A DNA stretch of 64,000 nt from Citrobacter werkmanii NBRC 105721 (GTDB lineage Bacteria; Pseudomonadota; Gammaproteobacteria; Enterobacterales; Enterobacteriaceae): the NCBI GenBank assembly GCA_000759755.1, contig BBMW01000013.1, positions 248,001-312,000 on the forward strand. The letters run 5' to 3'. A program made the position numbers and the translations under genes. Shown here one piece after another: positions 1-9,387 of the stretch (position 1 is its first letter; every line of letters starts with the position of its first letter). The notes under the pieces were generated by a model. It was not told where the DNA came from and searched no databases. It worked only from the letters and a program-made list of their open reading frames with translations.

Positions 1-1206
1 GTGTTACTGGCAGGTCTGATGGTGTGGGTGCCGATTCGCCTGTTGAGTATGCAACAGAGAAGCGTTGAACGGGAAACCGGCATCGATCTACCCAGCTATG
101 GCGGGGTTGTGGCGAACTCTTATTTACCGTCAAACTGGCTCTCGGCGTTGGGTCTGTACGCCTGGGCGCAGGTGGATGAGTCTTCAGATAACAAATCGCT
201 AATGAACCCGGCCAAAAAGTTTACCTATGTTGCGCCGAAGAACCTCGACGACACCTATGTGGTGTTTATCATCGGCGAAACCACCCGCTGGGATCATATG
301 GGGATTTTTGGCTACGAGCGAAATACCACGCCAAGGCTCGCCCAGGAGAAAAATCTGGCCGCGTTCCGGGGATATTCCTGTGATACGGCAACCAAACTTT
401 CTCTGCGCTGCATGTTTGTCCGTGAAGGTGGGGCGGAAGAAAATCCGCAGCGAACCCTCAAAGAACAAAACGTTTTTGCCGTGCTTACTCAGTTAGGGTT
501 CAAGACAGACCTTTACGCAATGCAAAGCGAGATGTGGTTTTACAGTAATACCATGGCGGAGAACATCTCCTACCGTGAGCAGATCGGCGCTGAGCCGCGT
601 AACCGTGGCAAAAACGTTGATGACATGCTGTTGATTCCCGAGATGCAGCAGTCTCTGCAGCAGAACGATGACGGTAGTAAGCACCTGATTATTCTGCATA
701 CCAAAGGCTCGCATTTTAACTATACGCAGCGCTACACCCGTGAATATGCACAGTGGAAGCCGGAATGTGTCAATGTTGATAGCGGCTGCTCAAAAGCTGA
801 GATGATCAACTCATTCGATAACTCGGTAACCTATGTGGATCACTTTATTACGCAAGTGTTTGATCAGCTGCGCGATAAGAAAGCGATAGTGTTCTACGCC
901 GCCGATCACGGTGAGTCGATTAACGAGCGTGAGCACCTGCACGGGACGCCGCGTAAAATGGCGCCGCCAGAACAGTTCCGCGTTCCTATGCTGGTGTGGA
1001 TGTCTGACAAGTATCTGGAAGATCCCGACCATGCGAAGGCGTTCGCACATCTGAAGCAAGAAGCTGATATGAAGGTGCCGCGTCGTCATGTGGAGCTATA
1101 CGACACTATTTTAGGTTGCCTCGGTTATACCTCGCCAAATGGCGGTATTAACGAAAATAACAACTGGTGCCGTATTCCGGACGCGAAGAAGGTTGCAGCC
1201 CAGTAA
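1..1206 (+). CDS. eptB: Kdo2-lipid A phosphoethanolamine 7''-transferase EptB, 3' part
   Basis: C-terminal 401 residues of EptB, the inner-membrane enzyme that transfers phosphoethanolamine to the outer Kdo of LPS. The gene runs off the left edge; E. coli EptB has 563 residues, so about 160 N-terminal residues with most membrane segments are missing and the first codon here is probably internal. The periplasmic alkaline-phosphatase-like domain is complete: GETTRWDHMG near residue 92, a DTATKLS stretch near 128 that holds the phospho-acceptor threonine region of the family, and AADHGES near 300 with metal ligands. The tRNA-Pro gene follows on the same strand. In E. coli eptB is repressed by the sRNA MgrR; its target would lie outside the window. 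Confidence 0.93.
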   Translation: MLLAGLMVWVPIRLLSMQQRSVERETGIDLPSYGGVVANSYLPSNWLSALGLYAWAQVDESSDNKSLMNPAKKFTYVAPKNLDDTYVVFIIGETTRWDHMGIFGYERNTTPRLAQEKNLAAFRGYSCDTATKLSLRCMFVREGGAEENPQRTLKEQNVFAVLTQLGFKTDLYAMQSEMWFYSNTMAENISYREQIGAEPRNRGKNVDDMLLIPEMQQSLQQNDDGSKHLIILHTKGSHFNYTQRYTREYAQWKPECVNVDSGCSKAEMINSFDNSVTYVDHFITQVFDQLRDKKAIVFYAADHGESINEREHLHGTPRKMAPPEQFRVPMLVWMSDKYLEDPDHAKAFAHLKQEADMKVPRRHVELYDTILGCLGYTSPNGGINENNNWCRIPDAKKVAAQ

Positions 1207-1298
1207 CGAAGGCTGCTGACTTTCTCGCCGATCAAATGGCATTTTGATGCTAAGGGATTGACGGGCGCGCTGCTGAGCAGTAAGATGCGCCCCGCATT

Positions 1299-1375
<77 letters not shown>

Positions 1376-1381
1376 AATTAG

Positions 1382-1408
1382 AAAAGCCAGCCTTCGGGCT
1401 GGCTTTTT
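1382..1408 (+). terminator. Intrinsic terminator of proK
   Basis: Perfect stem GCCAGCC (1386-1392)/GGCTGGC (1397-1403) with a TTCG loop, preceded by AAAA and followed by TTTTT. It begins seven bases after the tRNA CCA end. Confidence 0.9.
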
Positions 1409-1430
1409 GCTTTCCGGAATTGACGAGGAT

Positions 1431-1545
1431 GAGAACCTCCGGGGGCAAGAGGTTCGACTCGAGCGTAGCGAGAGAACGTTGCGTCAGCAACGGCCCGCAG
1501 GGCGAGCCACGCAGTGGCGAGTAATCCTCTATCACCGACCAAATT
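1431..1545 (+). repeat. rtT-like tRNA-associated repeat with a copy of the tRNA 3' end
   Basis: After the first terminator comes a run of five small inverted repeats: GAACCTC/GAGGTTC (1433-1455), CTCG/CGAG (1458-1472), GTTGC/GCAAC (1478-1491), GCCC/GGGC (1493-1503) and GCCAC/GTGGC (1506-1518). They end in a 23-base exact copy (1523-1545) of 1357-1379, which covers part of the T arm, the acceptor 3' strand and the CCA. This matches the style of the rtT repeats downstream of tyrT in E. coli, which also carry tRNA 3' ends. Whether it is processed into a separate RNA cannot be told from sequence. Confidence 0.7.
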
Positions 1546-1546
1546 C

Positions 1547-1575
1547 AAAACCCTGCTCAACGAGCAGGGTTTTTG
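1547..1575 (+). terminator. Second intrinsic terminator after the tRNA repeat
   Basis: Perfect stem CCCTGCTC (1551-1558)/GAGCAGGG (1562-1569) with a three-base loop, preceded by AAAA and followed by TTTTT. It ends the rtT-like unit, giving the proK locus two tandem terminators. Confidence 0.88.
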
Positions 1576-1580
1576 CATTT

Positions 1581-1661
1581 GTAGGCCTGATAAGCGCAGC
1601 GCCATCAGGCAATTCGGGAGGCATCGCCGGATGGCGTCGCAGGTGCCTTATCCGGCCTACA
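1581..1661. repeat. REP/BIME element
   Basis: Two convergent REP units: GTAGGCCTGATAAGCGCAGC with GCCATCAGGC, then GCCGGATGG with TCCGGCCTAC at 1626-1660. Typical enterobacterial palindromic unit pair. Confidence 0.9.
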
Positions 1662-2073
1662 GGCTTAGTTTCATCCCGGCGTGTATGGTGTTATTCCAAA
1701 CCCACCTTTGACCTTCATTTTGCCTACAAAAATTGTGCGCCACTTCCCACTGACTGTTAACGATTCTGTGACATATTCCATTGCCTTTTTTTATATTTGC
1801 ATGAAACTTTTTTTGCGCTACTTATGGCTGAACCTGGCATTTTCCGCTGTGCGTTTTAACGTTCATGGTATTAATCGCTCAGATATGCAGCATTAATTTA
1901 GAAAGTTTTAAGAATTTGCATAAATGTTAATCACCAAATGTTGCGAAATATTAAGAAGTTTATTCTGGCACAGAGCGCGTAGCACAAATTTCCCTGCTGA
2001 AAATAGCCGTCTGCACTTTTTTTAATCTTTGTTTGTCAATTCTCACCGTTGGTGTAAATCACGGTTACCTGTA
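1662..2073. other. AT-rich intergenic region upstream of dppA
   Basis: No convincing gene. The stretch is AT-rich with many short T and A runs and leads into the dppA promoter. E. coli has a similar long non-coding segment between proK and dppA. I see no stem followed by a T run. Confidence 0.5.
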
Positions 2074-2110
2074 TTGACGTTTTCACATTCTGTTGACAGA
2101 TTGTAGGGCA
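2074..2110 (+). promoter_or_regulatory. Probable dppA promoter
   Basis: TTGACG at 2074-2079 fits a -35 box for a start near 2110, the distance (about 165 bases before the ATG) I recall for the E. coli dppA start. The -10 hexamer is poor (around 2097-2107). A second TTGACA at 2093-2098 lacks a good -10. Confidence 0.4.
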
Positions 2111-2244
2111 TGAGGGGCATTTCATGGAGAATCCGCACTGCAACTCAGTCGCTTATGTGAACGGAATCCCCATCCTCTTAACGCCGACCCGGCCGGGTAA
2201 AAAACAAAAAAGGCCAGGCGGTGCAAACCCACTGCAAAGGGTAA

Positions 2245-2260
2245 AACAACAAACATCACA
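2245..2260 (+). promoter_or_regulatory. GcvB sRNA target in the dppA leader
   Basis: A CA-rich stretch, AACAACAAACATCACA, lies just before the Shine-Dalgarno GGAG (2264-2267) of dppA. GcvB represses dppA in E. coli and Salmonella by pairing its GU-rich region with such a sequence. Pairing here would mask ribosome loading. Confidence 0.7.
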
Positions 2261-2274
2261 TTTGGAGCAGAAGA

Positions 2275-3882
2275 ATGAGTATTTCCTTGAAGAAGTCAGG
2301 GATGCTGAAGCTTGGTCTGAGCCTGGTGGCCATGACCGTCGCAGCAAGCGTACAGGCTAAAACTCTGGTTTATTGTTCAGAAGGATCTCCTGAAGGCTTT
2401 AACCCACAGCTTTTCACCTCTGGCACCACCTATGATGCCAGCTCCGTACCGATCTATAACCGCCTGGTTGAATTCAAAATCGGTACCACCGAAGTGATCC
2501 CGGGCCTTGCTGAGAAGTGGGAAATCAGCGAAGACGGTAAAACCTACACCTTCCACCTGCGCCAGGGCGTGAAGTGGCAGGACAACAAAGATTTCAAACC
2601 GACGCGCGATTTTAACGCCGATGACGTGGTGTTCTCGTTCGATCGTCAGAAAAATGCCCAGAACCCGTACCACAAAGTCTCTGGCGGCAGTTATGAATAC
2701 TTCGAAGGGATGGGTCTGCCAGATCTGATCTCCGAAGTGAAAAAAGTGGATGATAAAACCGTTCAGTTCGTACTGACGCGTCCGGAAGCACCGTTCCTGG
2801 CCGATCTGGCGATGGACTTCGCTTCTATTCTTTCTAAAGAATACGCGGACAACATGCTGAAAGCCGGTTCCCCGGAGAAAGTAGACCTCAACCCAATTGG
2901 TACCGGTCCGTTCCAGCTGCAGCAATACCAGAAAGACTCCCGTATTCTGTATAAAGCTTTCCCTGGCTACTGGGGTACTAAGCCGCAGATCGACCGTCTG
3001 GTCTTCTCTATTACGCCTGATGCTTCCGTGCGTTACGCCAAACTGCAGAAGAATGAGTGCCAGGTGATGCCGTATCCGAACCCGGCAGACATCGCGCGCA
3101 TGAAGCAGGATAAAAACATCAACCTGATGGAGCAGGCTGGTCTGAACGTGGGCTACCTCTCTTACAACACCGAGAAGAAACCGTTTGATGACGTTAAAGT
3201 TCGTCAGGCGCTGACTTATGCGGTAAACAAAGAAGCGATCATCAAAGCCGTTTACCAGGGCGCTGGCGTAGCTGCGAAGAACCTGATCCCGCCGACCATG
3301 TGGGGTTATAACGATGACATTAAAGACTACAGTTACGATCCTGAGAAAGCGAAAGCGCTGCTGAAAGAAGCCGGTCAGGACAAGGGCTTTACCGTTGAAC
3401 TGTGGGCAATGCCGGTACAGCGTCCGTACAACCCGAACGCGCGCCGTATGGCGGAGATGGTTCAGGCTGACTGGGCGAAAATTGGCGTTCAGGCCAAGAT
3501 TGTGACCTACGAGTGGGGCGAGTATCTGAAACGCGCCAAAGCGGGTGAGCATCAGGCCGTTATGATGGGCTGGACCGGTGACAACGGGGATCCGGATAAC
3601 TTCTTCGCCACCCTGTTCAGCTGTGCGGCAGCGAAAGACGGTTCAAACTACTCTCGCTGGTGCTACAAGCCATTTGAAGACTTGATCCAGCCAGCGCGTG
3701 CCACCGACGATCACAACAAGCGTATCGAACTGTACAAACAAGCTCAGGTTGTTATGCACGATCAGGCTCCGGCTCTGATTGTTGCTCACTCCACCGTGTA
3801 CGAGCCAGTGCGTAAAGAAGTCAAAGGCTATGTGGTTGATCCATTAGGCAAACATCACTTCGAAAACGTCTCTGTCGAATAA
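2275..3882 (+). CDS. dppA: Periplasmic dipeptide-binding protein DppA
   Basis: Substrate-binding protein of the Dpp ABC importer; in E. coli it also serves dipeptide chemotaxis via Tap and delivers haem. The 535 residues equal the E. coli length. A signal peptide covers about residues 1-28 (basic start, hydrophobic core, VQA before Lys-Thr-Leu), then one SBP_bac_5 domain starting LVYCSEGSPEGFNP. The start ATG has GGAG seven bases upstream. First gene of dppABCDF; a REP element separates it from dppB, which fits its higher expression than the membrane subunits. Confidence 0.98.
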   Translation: MSISLKKSGMLKLGLSLVAMTVAASVQAKTLVYCSEGSPEGFNPQLFTSGTTYDASSVPIYNRLVEFKIGTTEVIPGLAEKWEISEDGKTYTFHLRQGVKWQDNKDFKPTRDFNADDVVFSFDRQKNAQNPYHKVSGGSYEYFEGMGLPDLISEVKKVDDKTVQFVLTRPEAPFLADLAMDFASILSKEYADNMLKAGSPEKVDLNPIGTGPFQLQQYQKDSRILYKAFPGYWGTKPQIDRLVFSITPDASVRYAKLQKNECQVMPYPNPADIARMKQDKNINLMEQAGLNVGYLSYNTEKKPFDDVKVRQALTYAVNKEAIIKAVYQGAGVAAKNLIPPTMWGYNDDIKDYSYDPEKAKALLKEAGQDKGFTVELWAMPVQRPYNPNARRMAEMVQADWAKIGVQAKIVTYEWGEYLKRAKAGEHQAVMMGWTGDNGDPDNFFATLFSCAAAKDGSNYSRWCYKPFEDLIQPARATDDHNKRIELYKQAQVVMHDQAPALIVAHSTVYEPVRKEVKGYVVDPLGKHHFENVSVE

Positions 3883-3920
3883 TTAAAAGCAATCAAGGAA
3901 GCGCTGCGCCCCGGTGTTGT

Positions 3921-3950
3921 GTAGGCCGGATAAGCGCAGCGCCATCCGGC
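3921..3950. repeat. REP element in the dppA-dppB gap
   Basis: GTAGGCCGGATAAGCGCAGC pairing with GCCATCCGGC. Lies in the 166-base gap between dppA and dppB, where it can stabilise the upstream transcript end. Confidence 0.9.
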
Positions 3951-4048
3951 GTAATGCTTTACCCGCGATGCAGTTTGCGTGGGATAAGATTTGTGAGCAA
4001 TACAGACTCACGGTTCCAGGCCGTGCGTCATTAGAGAGAATCCGGGTT

Positions 4049-5068
4049 ATGTTGCAGTTCATTCTCCGACGTTTGGGACTCGTCATCCCCACGTTTATCG
4101 GTATCACTCTTCTCACTTTTGCCTTCGTCCATATGATCCCCGGCGATCCGGTAATGATCATGGCGGGTGAGCGTGGGATCTCCCCTGAGCGTCATGCTCA
4201 ACTGCTGGCCGAACTTGGTTTGGATAAACCGATGTGGCAGCAGTACCTCCATTATATCTGGGGGGTTATGCATGGTGATTTAGGTATCTCGCTGAAAAGT
4301 CGTTTACCTGTGTGGGATGAGTTCGTGCCTCGTTTTAAAGCCACGCTGGAACTTGGTGTCTGCGCGATGATTTTCGCCGTCGCAGTGGGTATTCCGGTGG
4401 GTGTGCTTGCCGCCGTTAAGCGCGGTTCCATTTTCGATCACACCGCCGTTGGACTGGCGCTGACCGGTTACTCGATGCCGATTTTCTGGTGGGGCATGAT
4501 GCTGATCATGCTGGTTTCCGTGCAGTTGAACCTGACGCCGGTTTCCGGCCGGGTGAGCGACATGGTATTCCTTGATGATTCCAACCCGCTGACCGGTTTT
4601 ATGCTGATTGACACCGCTATCTGGGGTGAAGAGGGTAACTTTATTGATGCGCTGGCGCATATGATCCTGCCCGCGATGGTGCTGGGTACCATTCCTCTGG
4701 CGGTAATTGTGCGTATGACTCGTTCATCAATGCTGGAAGTACTGGGTGAAGATTACATTCGTACCGCCCGTGCCAAAGGCCTGACCCGTATGCGCGTCAT
4801 CATCATTCACGCTTTGCGTAACGCCATGCTGCCCGTTGTCACCGTTATCGGCCTACAGGTTGGTACGTTGCTGGCCGGGGCGATCCTGACCGAGACTATT
4901 TTCTCATGGCCTGGGCTGGGACGCTGGTTGATCGATGCGTTACAGCGCCGCGATTATCCGGTGGTACAGGGCGGGGTGCTACTGGTCGCGACGATGATTA
5001 TTCTCGTCAACCTGCTGGTAGACCTGCTGTACGGCGTGGTGAACCCGCGTATTCGTCATAAGAAGTAA
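4049..5068 (+). CDS. dppB: Dipeptide ABC transporter permease DppB
   Basis: One of two membrane subunits of the dipeptide importer, 339 residues as in E. coli. It begins MLQFILRRLG with an N-terminal membrane helix, then a periplasmic region with the MIPGDP motif and five further helices. The permease coupling loop DYIRTARAKGL lies around residue 235. The reading frame is open further upstream into the REP element, but ATG 4049 gives the conserved N-terminus. dppC starts ten bases downstream of the stop. Confidence 0.97.
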   Translation: MLQFILRRLGLVIPTFIGITLLTFAFVHMIPGDPVMIMAGERGISPERHAQLLAELGLDKPMWQQYLHYIWGVMHGDLGISLKSRLPVWDEFVPRFKATLELGVCAMIFAVAVGIPVGVLAAVKRGSIFDHTAVGLALTGYSMPIFWWGMMLIMLVSVQLNLTPVSGRVSDMVFLDDSNPLTGFMLIDTAIWGEEGNFIDALAHMILPAMVLGTIPLAVIVRMTRSSMLEVLGEDYIRTARAKGLTRMRVIIIHALRNAMLPVVTVIGLQVGTLLAGAILTETIFSWPGLGRWLIDALQRRDYPVVQGGVLLVATMIILVNLLVDLLYGVVNPRIRHKK

Positions 5069-5077
5069 GGGGCCATC

Positions 5078-5980
5078 ATGTCACAGGTTACTGAAAATAA
5101 AGTTATTGCCGCACCGGTGCCGATGACCCCGATGCAGGAGTTCTGGCACTATTTCAAGCGCAATAAAGGCGCGGTTGTCGGGCTGGTTTATGTTGTCATC
5201 ATGATTCTGATTGCGGTCTTTGCGAATGTTCTCGCCCCGTATAATCCGGCTGAGCAGTTCCGTGATGCGCTGCTGGCACCGCCTGCGTGGCAGGAAGGCG
5301 GCACGATGGCGCACCTGTTTGGTACTGACGATGTGGGCCGCGATGTGCTCTCTCGTCTGATGTACGGCGCGCGTCTGTCGCTGCTGGTCGGCTGTCTGGT
5401 CGTGGTTCTCTCCCTGCTGATGGGGGTCATTCTCGGGCTGATCGCCGGCTACTTTGGCGGGATTATCGATAACGTTATCATGCGCGTGGTCGATATCATG
5501 CTGGCGCTGCCGAGCCTGTTACTGGCGCTGGTGCTGGTGGCGGTATTTGGTCCTTCGATTGGCAACGCCGCGTTGGCGCTGACGTTCGTGGCGTTACCGC
5601 ACTATGTGCGCCTTACACGCGCCGCCGTACTGGTGGAAGTCAACCGCGACTACGTTACCGCTTCGCGCGTGGCGGGAGCCGGTGCGATGCGCCAAATGTT
5701 CGTCAATATTCTGCCTAACTGTCTTGCGCCGCTGATTGTTCAGGCATCGCTTGGTTTCTCTAACGCTATTCTCGATATGGCTGCCCTCGGCTTTCTGGGG
5801 ATGGGCGCACAGCCGCCTACGCCGGAATGGGGCACCATGCTCTCTGACGTTCTGCAGTTTGCCCAAAGCGCCTGGTGGGTCGTGACCTTCCCGGGGCTGG
5901 CGATCCTGCTGACGGTGCTGGCATTTAACCTGATGGGTGACGGTCTGCGTGACGCGCTCGATCCCAAACTGAAGCAGTAA
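5078..5980 (+). CDS. dppC: Dipeptide ABC transporter permease DppC
   Basis: Second membrane subunit of the dipeptide importer, 300 residues, the E. coli length. A cytoplasmic N-terminus is followed by a first helix near residues 30-52, the [13 protein letters not shown] motif typical of OppC/DppC permeases, and a BPD_transp_1 domain whose coupling loop reads [10 protein letters not shown]. It pairs with DppB to form the channel. A short gap with GAGG leads to dppD. Confidence 0.97.
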   Translation: MSQVTENKVIAAPVPMTPMQEFWHYFKRNKGAVVGLVYVVIMILIAVFANVLAPYNPAEQFRDALLAPPAWQEGGTMAHLFGTDDVGRDVLSRLMYGARLSLLVGCLVVVLSLLMGVILGLIAGYFGGIIDNVIMRVVDIMLALPSLLLALVLVAVFGPSIGNAALALTFVALPHYVRLTRAAVLVEVNRDYVTASRVAGAGAMRQMFVNILPNCLAPLIVQASLGFSNAILDMAALGFLGMGAQPPTPEWGTMLSDVLQFAQSAWWVVTFPGLAILLTVLAFNLMGDGLRDALDPKLKQ

Positions 5981-5990
5981 GAGGTTCGAG

Positions 5991-6974
5991 ATGGCGTTAT
6001 TAAATGTAGATAAATTATCGGTGCACTTCGGCGACGTAGGCTCCGAATTCCGCGCCGTAGACCGCATTAGCTACAGTGTGAACCAGGGTGAAGTGGTTGG
6101 CATTGTGGGAGAGTCCGGCTCTGGTAAGTCTGTCAGTTCGCTGGCGATTATGGGGTTGATTGACTACCCAGGCCGTGTGATGGCCGAAAATCTGGAGTTT
6201 AACGGTCGTGACCTGAAGCGCATCTCTGAGAAAGAGCGTCGCCAGCTTGTGGGCGCGGAAGTGGCGATGATTTTCCAGGATCCGATGACCAGCCTTAACC
6301 CGTGCTACACCGTCGGCTATCAGATTATGGAAGCCATCAAGGTGCATCAGGGCGGCAATAAAAAAACGCGCGTTCAGCGGGCGATTGACCTGCTGACGCT
6401 GGTGGGGATCCCCGATCCGGCTTCGCGTCTGGACGTGTATCCGCACCAGTTGTCTGGTGGGATGAGCCAGCGCGTGATGATCGCGATGGCGATTGCCTGT
6501 CGTCCGAAGTTGCTGATTGCCGACGAACCGACGACGGCGCTGGACGTGACCATTCAGGCGCAGATCATCGAGCTGCTGCTGGAGTTGCAGCAAAAAGAGA
6601 ATATGGCGCTGGTTTTGATTACCCACGACCTGGCGCTGGTGGCGGAAGCGGCGCACAAAATCATCGTGATGTACGCCGGGCAGGTCGTGGAAACCGGAGC
6701 AGCACAGGATATTTTCCGCGCGCCGCGTCATCCGTATACCCAGGCATTACTACGCGCGTTGCCGGAGTTTGCGCAGGATAAAGCGCGTCTGGCCTCGTTA
6801 CCGGGTGTGGTCCCAGGTAAATATGATCGACCGACGGGCTGTTTGCTGAACCCGCGCTGTCCGTATGCAACCGACAAATGCCGCGCTGAAGAACCTGAAC
6901 TGAATCTGCTGGAAGGCGGTCGTCAGTCGAAATGCCACTACCCACTTGATGATGCCGGGAGGCCCACACTATGA
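5991..6974 (+). CDS. dppD: Dipeptide ABC transporter ATPase DppD
   Basis: ATP-binding subunit, 327 residues. Walker A GESGSGKS at residues 40-47, signature LSGGMSQR near 160, Walker [13 protein letters not shown] near 180 and switch histidine in THDLA. The C-terminal oligopeptide-transporter extension has the cysteine pattern CLLNPRC...C...C that ligates an Fe-S cluster in structurally studied DppD. Works as a heterodimer with DppF; their genes overlap by four bases (ATGA). Confidence 0.97.
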   Translation: MALLNVDKLSVHFGDVGSEFRAVDRISYSVNQGEVVGIVGESGSGKSVSSLAIMGLIDYPGRVMAENLEFNGRDLKRISEKERRQLVGAEVAMIFQDPMTSLNPCYTVGYQIMEAIKVHQGGNKKTRVQRAIDLLTLVGIPDPASRLDVYPHQLSGGMSQRVMIAMAIACRPKLLIADEPTTALDVTIQAQIIELLLELQQKENMALVLITHDLALVAEAAHKIIVMYAGQVVETGAAQDIFRAPRHPYTQALLRALPEFAQDKARLASLPGVVPGKYDRPTGCLLNPRCPYATDKCRAEEPELNLLEGGRQSKCHYPLDDAGRPTL

Positions 6975-7975
6975 GTACGCATGAGGCCACCTTGCAACAG
7001 CCGCTGTTGCAGGCTATCGATCTGAAAAAGCACTACCCGGTGAAAAAGGGCATGTTCGCCCCGGAACGCCTGGTAAAAGCGCTGGACGGTGTCTCCTTTA
7101 CCCTCGAGCGCGGTAAAACGCTGGCGGTGGTAGGTGAGTCCGGCTGTGGAAAATCCACGCTTGGCCGCCTGTTGACGATGATTGAAGTGCCGACCGGCGG
7201 TGAGCTGTATTACCAGGGGCAGGATCTGCTCAAGCACGACCCGCATGCGCAGAAGTTGCGTCGGCAGAAAATCCAGATTGTGTTCCAGAACCCGTACGGT
7301 TCTCTGAATCCGCGTAAGAAAGTGGGGCAGATTCTGGAAGAGCCGTTGCTGATCAACTCCACGCTTAGCAAAGAGCAGCGGCGTGAAAAAGCGCTGGCGA
7401 TGATGGCGAAAGTCGGGCTGAAAACGGAGCACTACGATCGTTACCCGCATATGTTCTCCGGCGGCCAGCGTCAGCGTATCGCGATTGCCCGTGGTCTGAT
7501 GCTGGACCCGGACGTGGTGATTGCCGACGAACCGGTCTCGGCGCTCGACGTTTCGGTTCGTGCGCAGGTACTGAATCTGATGATGGATTTACAACAGGAT
7601 CTTGGACTGTCCTACGTTTTTATCTCGCACGACCTGTCGGTGGTGGAGCACATTGCCGATGAAGTGATGGTGATGTATTTAGGCCGCTGCGTGGAAAAAG
7701 GGACCAAGGATCAGATCTTCAATAATCCGCGTCATCCGTATACCCAGGCGCTACTCTCTGCCACGCCACGTCTGAACCCGGACGACCGCCGCGAGCGTAT
7801 CAAACTGACCGGCGAGCTGCCGAGCCCGCTGAATCCGCCGCCGGGCTGTGCGTTCAATGCTCGTTGCCGCCGCCGCTTTGGTCCGTGTACCCAGCTTCAG
7901 CCGCAGTTGAAAGACTATGGCGGTCAGCTGGTGGCCTGTTTCGCCGTTGACCAGGATGAAAACCAACAGCGATAA
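6971..7975 (+). CDS. dppF: Dipeptide ABC transporter ATPase DppF
   Basis: Second ATP-binding subunit, 334 residues as in E. coli. Walker A GESGCGKS near residue 55, signature FSGGQRQR near 157, Walker [13 protein letters not shown], and the oligopeptide C-terminal extension with CAFNARC. Last gene of the dpp operon; a good intrinsic terminator follows 20 bases after the stop. Confidence 0.97.
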   Translation: MSTHEATLQQPLLQAIDLKKHYPVKKGMFAPERLVKALDGVSFTLERGKTLAVVGESGCGKSTLGRLLTMIEVPTGGELYYQGQDLLKHDPHAQKLRRQKIQIVFQNPYGSLNPRKKVGQILEEPLLINSTLSKEQRREKALAMMAKVGLKTEHYDRYPHMFSGGQRQRIAIARGLMLDPDVVIADEPVSALDVSVRAQVLNLMMDLQQDLGLSYVFISHDLSVVEHIADEVMVMYLGRCVEKGTKDQIFNNPRHPYTQALLSATPRLNPDDRRERIKLTGELPSPLNPPPGCAFNARCRRRFGPCTQLQPQLKDYGGQLVACFAVDQDENQQR

Positions 7976-7994
7976 ACGTGGGTTATGACCTAAT

Positions 7995-8022
7995 AACCGG
8001 AGCCTTGTGCTCCGGTTTTTTT
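7995..8022 (+). terminator. Intrinsic terminator of the dpp operon
   Basis: Stem CCGGAGC (7997-8003)/GCTCCGG (8009-8015), five-base loop, then TTTTTTT (8016-8022). Confidence 0.93.
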
Positions 8023-8151
8023 ATATTTTGTTTTTACGTCCACAATGTGAGTCCTCTGGCAGAACATTATTCCACAGCGTCTAAAATGTAGTCAGATTCC
8101 CTTTTGTCACAGAAATAGCGATTTCGCAGTTGCTAACGATCAGGAGCAAAT

Positions 8152-9354
8152 GTGGTCACGATACGCTGGGATATTAAAACAATTGATCGTCTGTCGATGG
8201 TTGAGGATGTCCTGAAGGAATTTTCCTGCTGTGATATCAATATCATCTCCATGAAAGTCACGCCGGGACGGATCCTGATTAAATCCTGGTGCCGCCAGTT
8301 ACAGGATATTTCCTGCGTGCAATCCTGTTTAAGCCAGCGCGCCGATATTATTAATGTCGCTTACCTGTGTGAAGAGATAAGCGAACTGTCAACGTCCGAG
8401 CCGGAACGCCCGCGCTATTTCTCTGACATTATTTGCAGCAGCCAGAGCATGCGCTTACTTATCGAAAAGGCGATCAGAATTGCCGACAGCAAATATACCG
8501 TTCTGATCCGCGGTGACACGGGAACCGGCAAGGAGTTACTGGCCCGGGCTATCCATAATTCCGGGCAGCGGCGGTTTTATCCGTTTATTCCGGTCAACTG
8601 CTCTGCATTACCTGAGTCGTTGATGGAGAGTGAATTCTTTGGCTATGAGAAAGGGGCCTTTAGCGGCGCAGATTGTAAAGGCAAAAAAGGGCTGTTTGAA
8701 ATGGCTGATAAAGGCACCCTATTTCTCGATGAGTTTGGTGAAATGTCGCTGAGCTTGCAGGCAAAATTACTGCGTGTGCTTCAGGATGGTGGGATCCGTC
8801 GCGTTGGCGGGGCACAAATTATACCGGTTAATGTACGTATTATTGTGGCGACCAACGCCAATCTGGAAGAGATGGTGGAACAACGTCTGCTGCGTGCCGA
8901 TCTCTATTATCGCATCAACGTACTTTCACTCACCATTCCTCCTTTAAGGGAGCGTCCGCAGGATATCACTCTACTTATTCGCCACTTTGTGCAGAAGTAC
9001 GCGAAGGAATTTCAGCGCCGGATAATCCTGGATAAAGCCTGTTTTGCGGCCTTGCACCATCACGCCTGGCCGGGAAACGTCCGTGAACTGGAAAATACCA
9101 TTATTCGTCTGATGCTGATGGCGGAATCGGATGTCATTACCCTGGACGAACTGGGAATGGTGAATTTACCCGCGGTTGAGCAAGCCCCAACGGAACGCCC
9201 TTTTAAAGAACAGGTTCTTAGTGCTGAGCGTCAGCTCATCGAACAAATGGTCGAAGATAATGTGTCGTCGCGGCATATCGCTAAAGCGTTGGGGGTGTCG
9301 CATACGACGGTGTTGAATAAAATTCGCAGCTATCAGTTGGAGAGTGTGAGTTAA
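8152..9354 (+). CDS. TyrR-like sigma-54-dependent transcriptional activator
   Basis: A 400-residue bacterial enhancer-binding protein. The N-terminus (1-75) looks like the ACT domain of TyrR/PhhR, so an amino acid effector is likely. The AAA+ domain has Walker A GDTGTGKE (121-128), GAFSGA (168-173; consensus GAFTGA, the sigma-54 contact loop) and Walker B GTLFLDEF (188-195). A TyrR-type helix-turn-helix, SSRHIAKALGVSHTTVLNK, ends the protein. TyrR itself lacks the sigma-54 loop; this protein has it with Thr to Ser. The GTG start is preceded by AGGAG at five bases. It converges with the permease-megL operon, whose promoter is sigma-54 type, so it is the obvious activator of that operon (inference). 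Confidence 0.88.
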   Translation: MVTIRWDIKTIDRLSMVEDVLKEFSCCDINIISMKVTPGRILIKSWCRQLQDISCVQSCLSQRADIINVAYLCEEISELSTSEPERPRYFSDIICSSQSMRLLIEKAIRIADSKYTVLIRGDTGTGKELLARAIHNSGQRRFYPFIPVNCSALPESLMESEFFGYEKGAFSGADCKGKKGLFEMADKGTLFLDEFGEMSLSLQAKLLRVLQDGGIRRVGGAQIIPVNVRIIVATNANLEEMVEQRLLRADLYYRINVLSLTIPPLRERPQDITLLIRHFVQKYAKEFQRRIILDKACFAALHHHAWPGNVRELENTIIRLMLMAESDVITLDELGMVNLPAVEQAPTERPFKEQVLSAERQLIEQMVEDNVSSRHIAKALGVSHTTVLNKIRSYQLESVS

Positions 9355-9378
9355 GCGCCGCCAGTGGCTGACGGCGCG
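9355..9378. terminator. Hairpin between convergent regulator and permease genes
   Basis: GCGCCG/CGGCGC arms around an 11-base loop directly after the regulator stop and nine bases from the permease stop. No long T run, so only a possible bidirectional terminator. Confidence 0.4.
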
Positions 9379-9387
9379 TTAGACGGG

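Noticed and set aside
1433-1518. Series of short hairpins looking like a small repeat array (CRISPR or integron att)
   Set aside because: The units differ in sequence, have no constant spacer length and lack cas or integrase genes; they fit an rtT-like tRNA repeat.
1523-1545. tRNA 3'-end duplicate as the right att site of a genomic island
   Set aside because: Only 143 bases separate the two copies, no integrase is present and the interval consists of the hairpin unit.
3914-4048. Extended N-terminus of DppB beginning inside the REP element
   Set aside because: The extra 45 residues come from REP sequence and are not part of DppB; ATG 4049 gives the conserved 339-residue protein.
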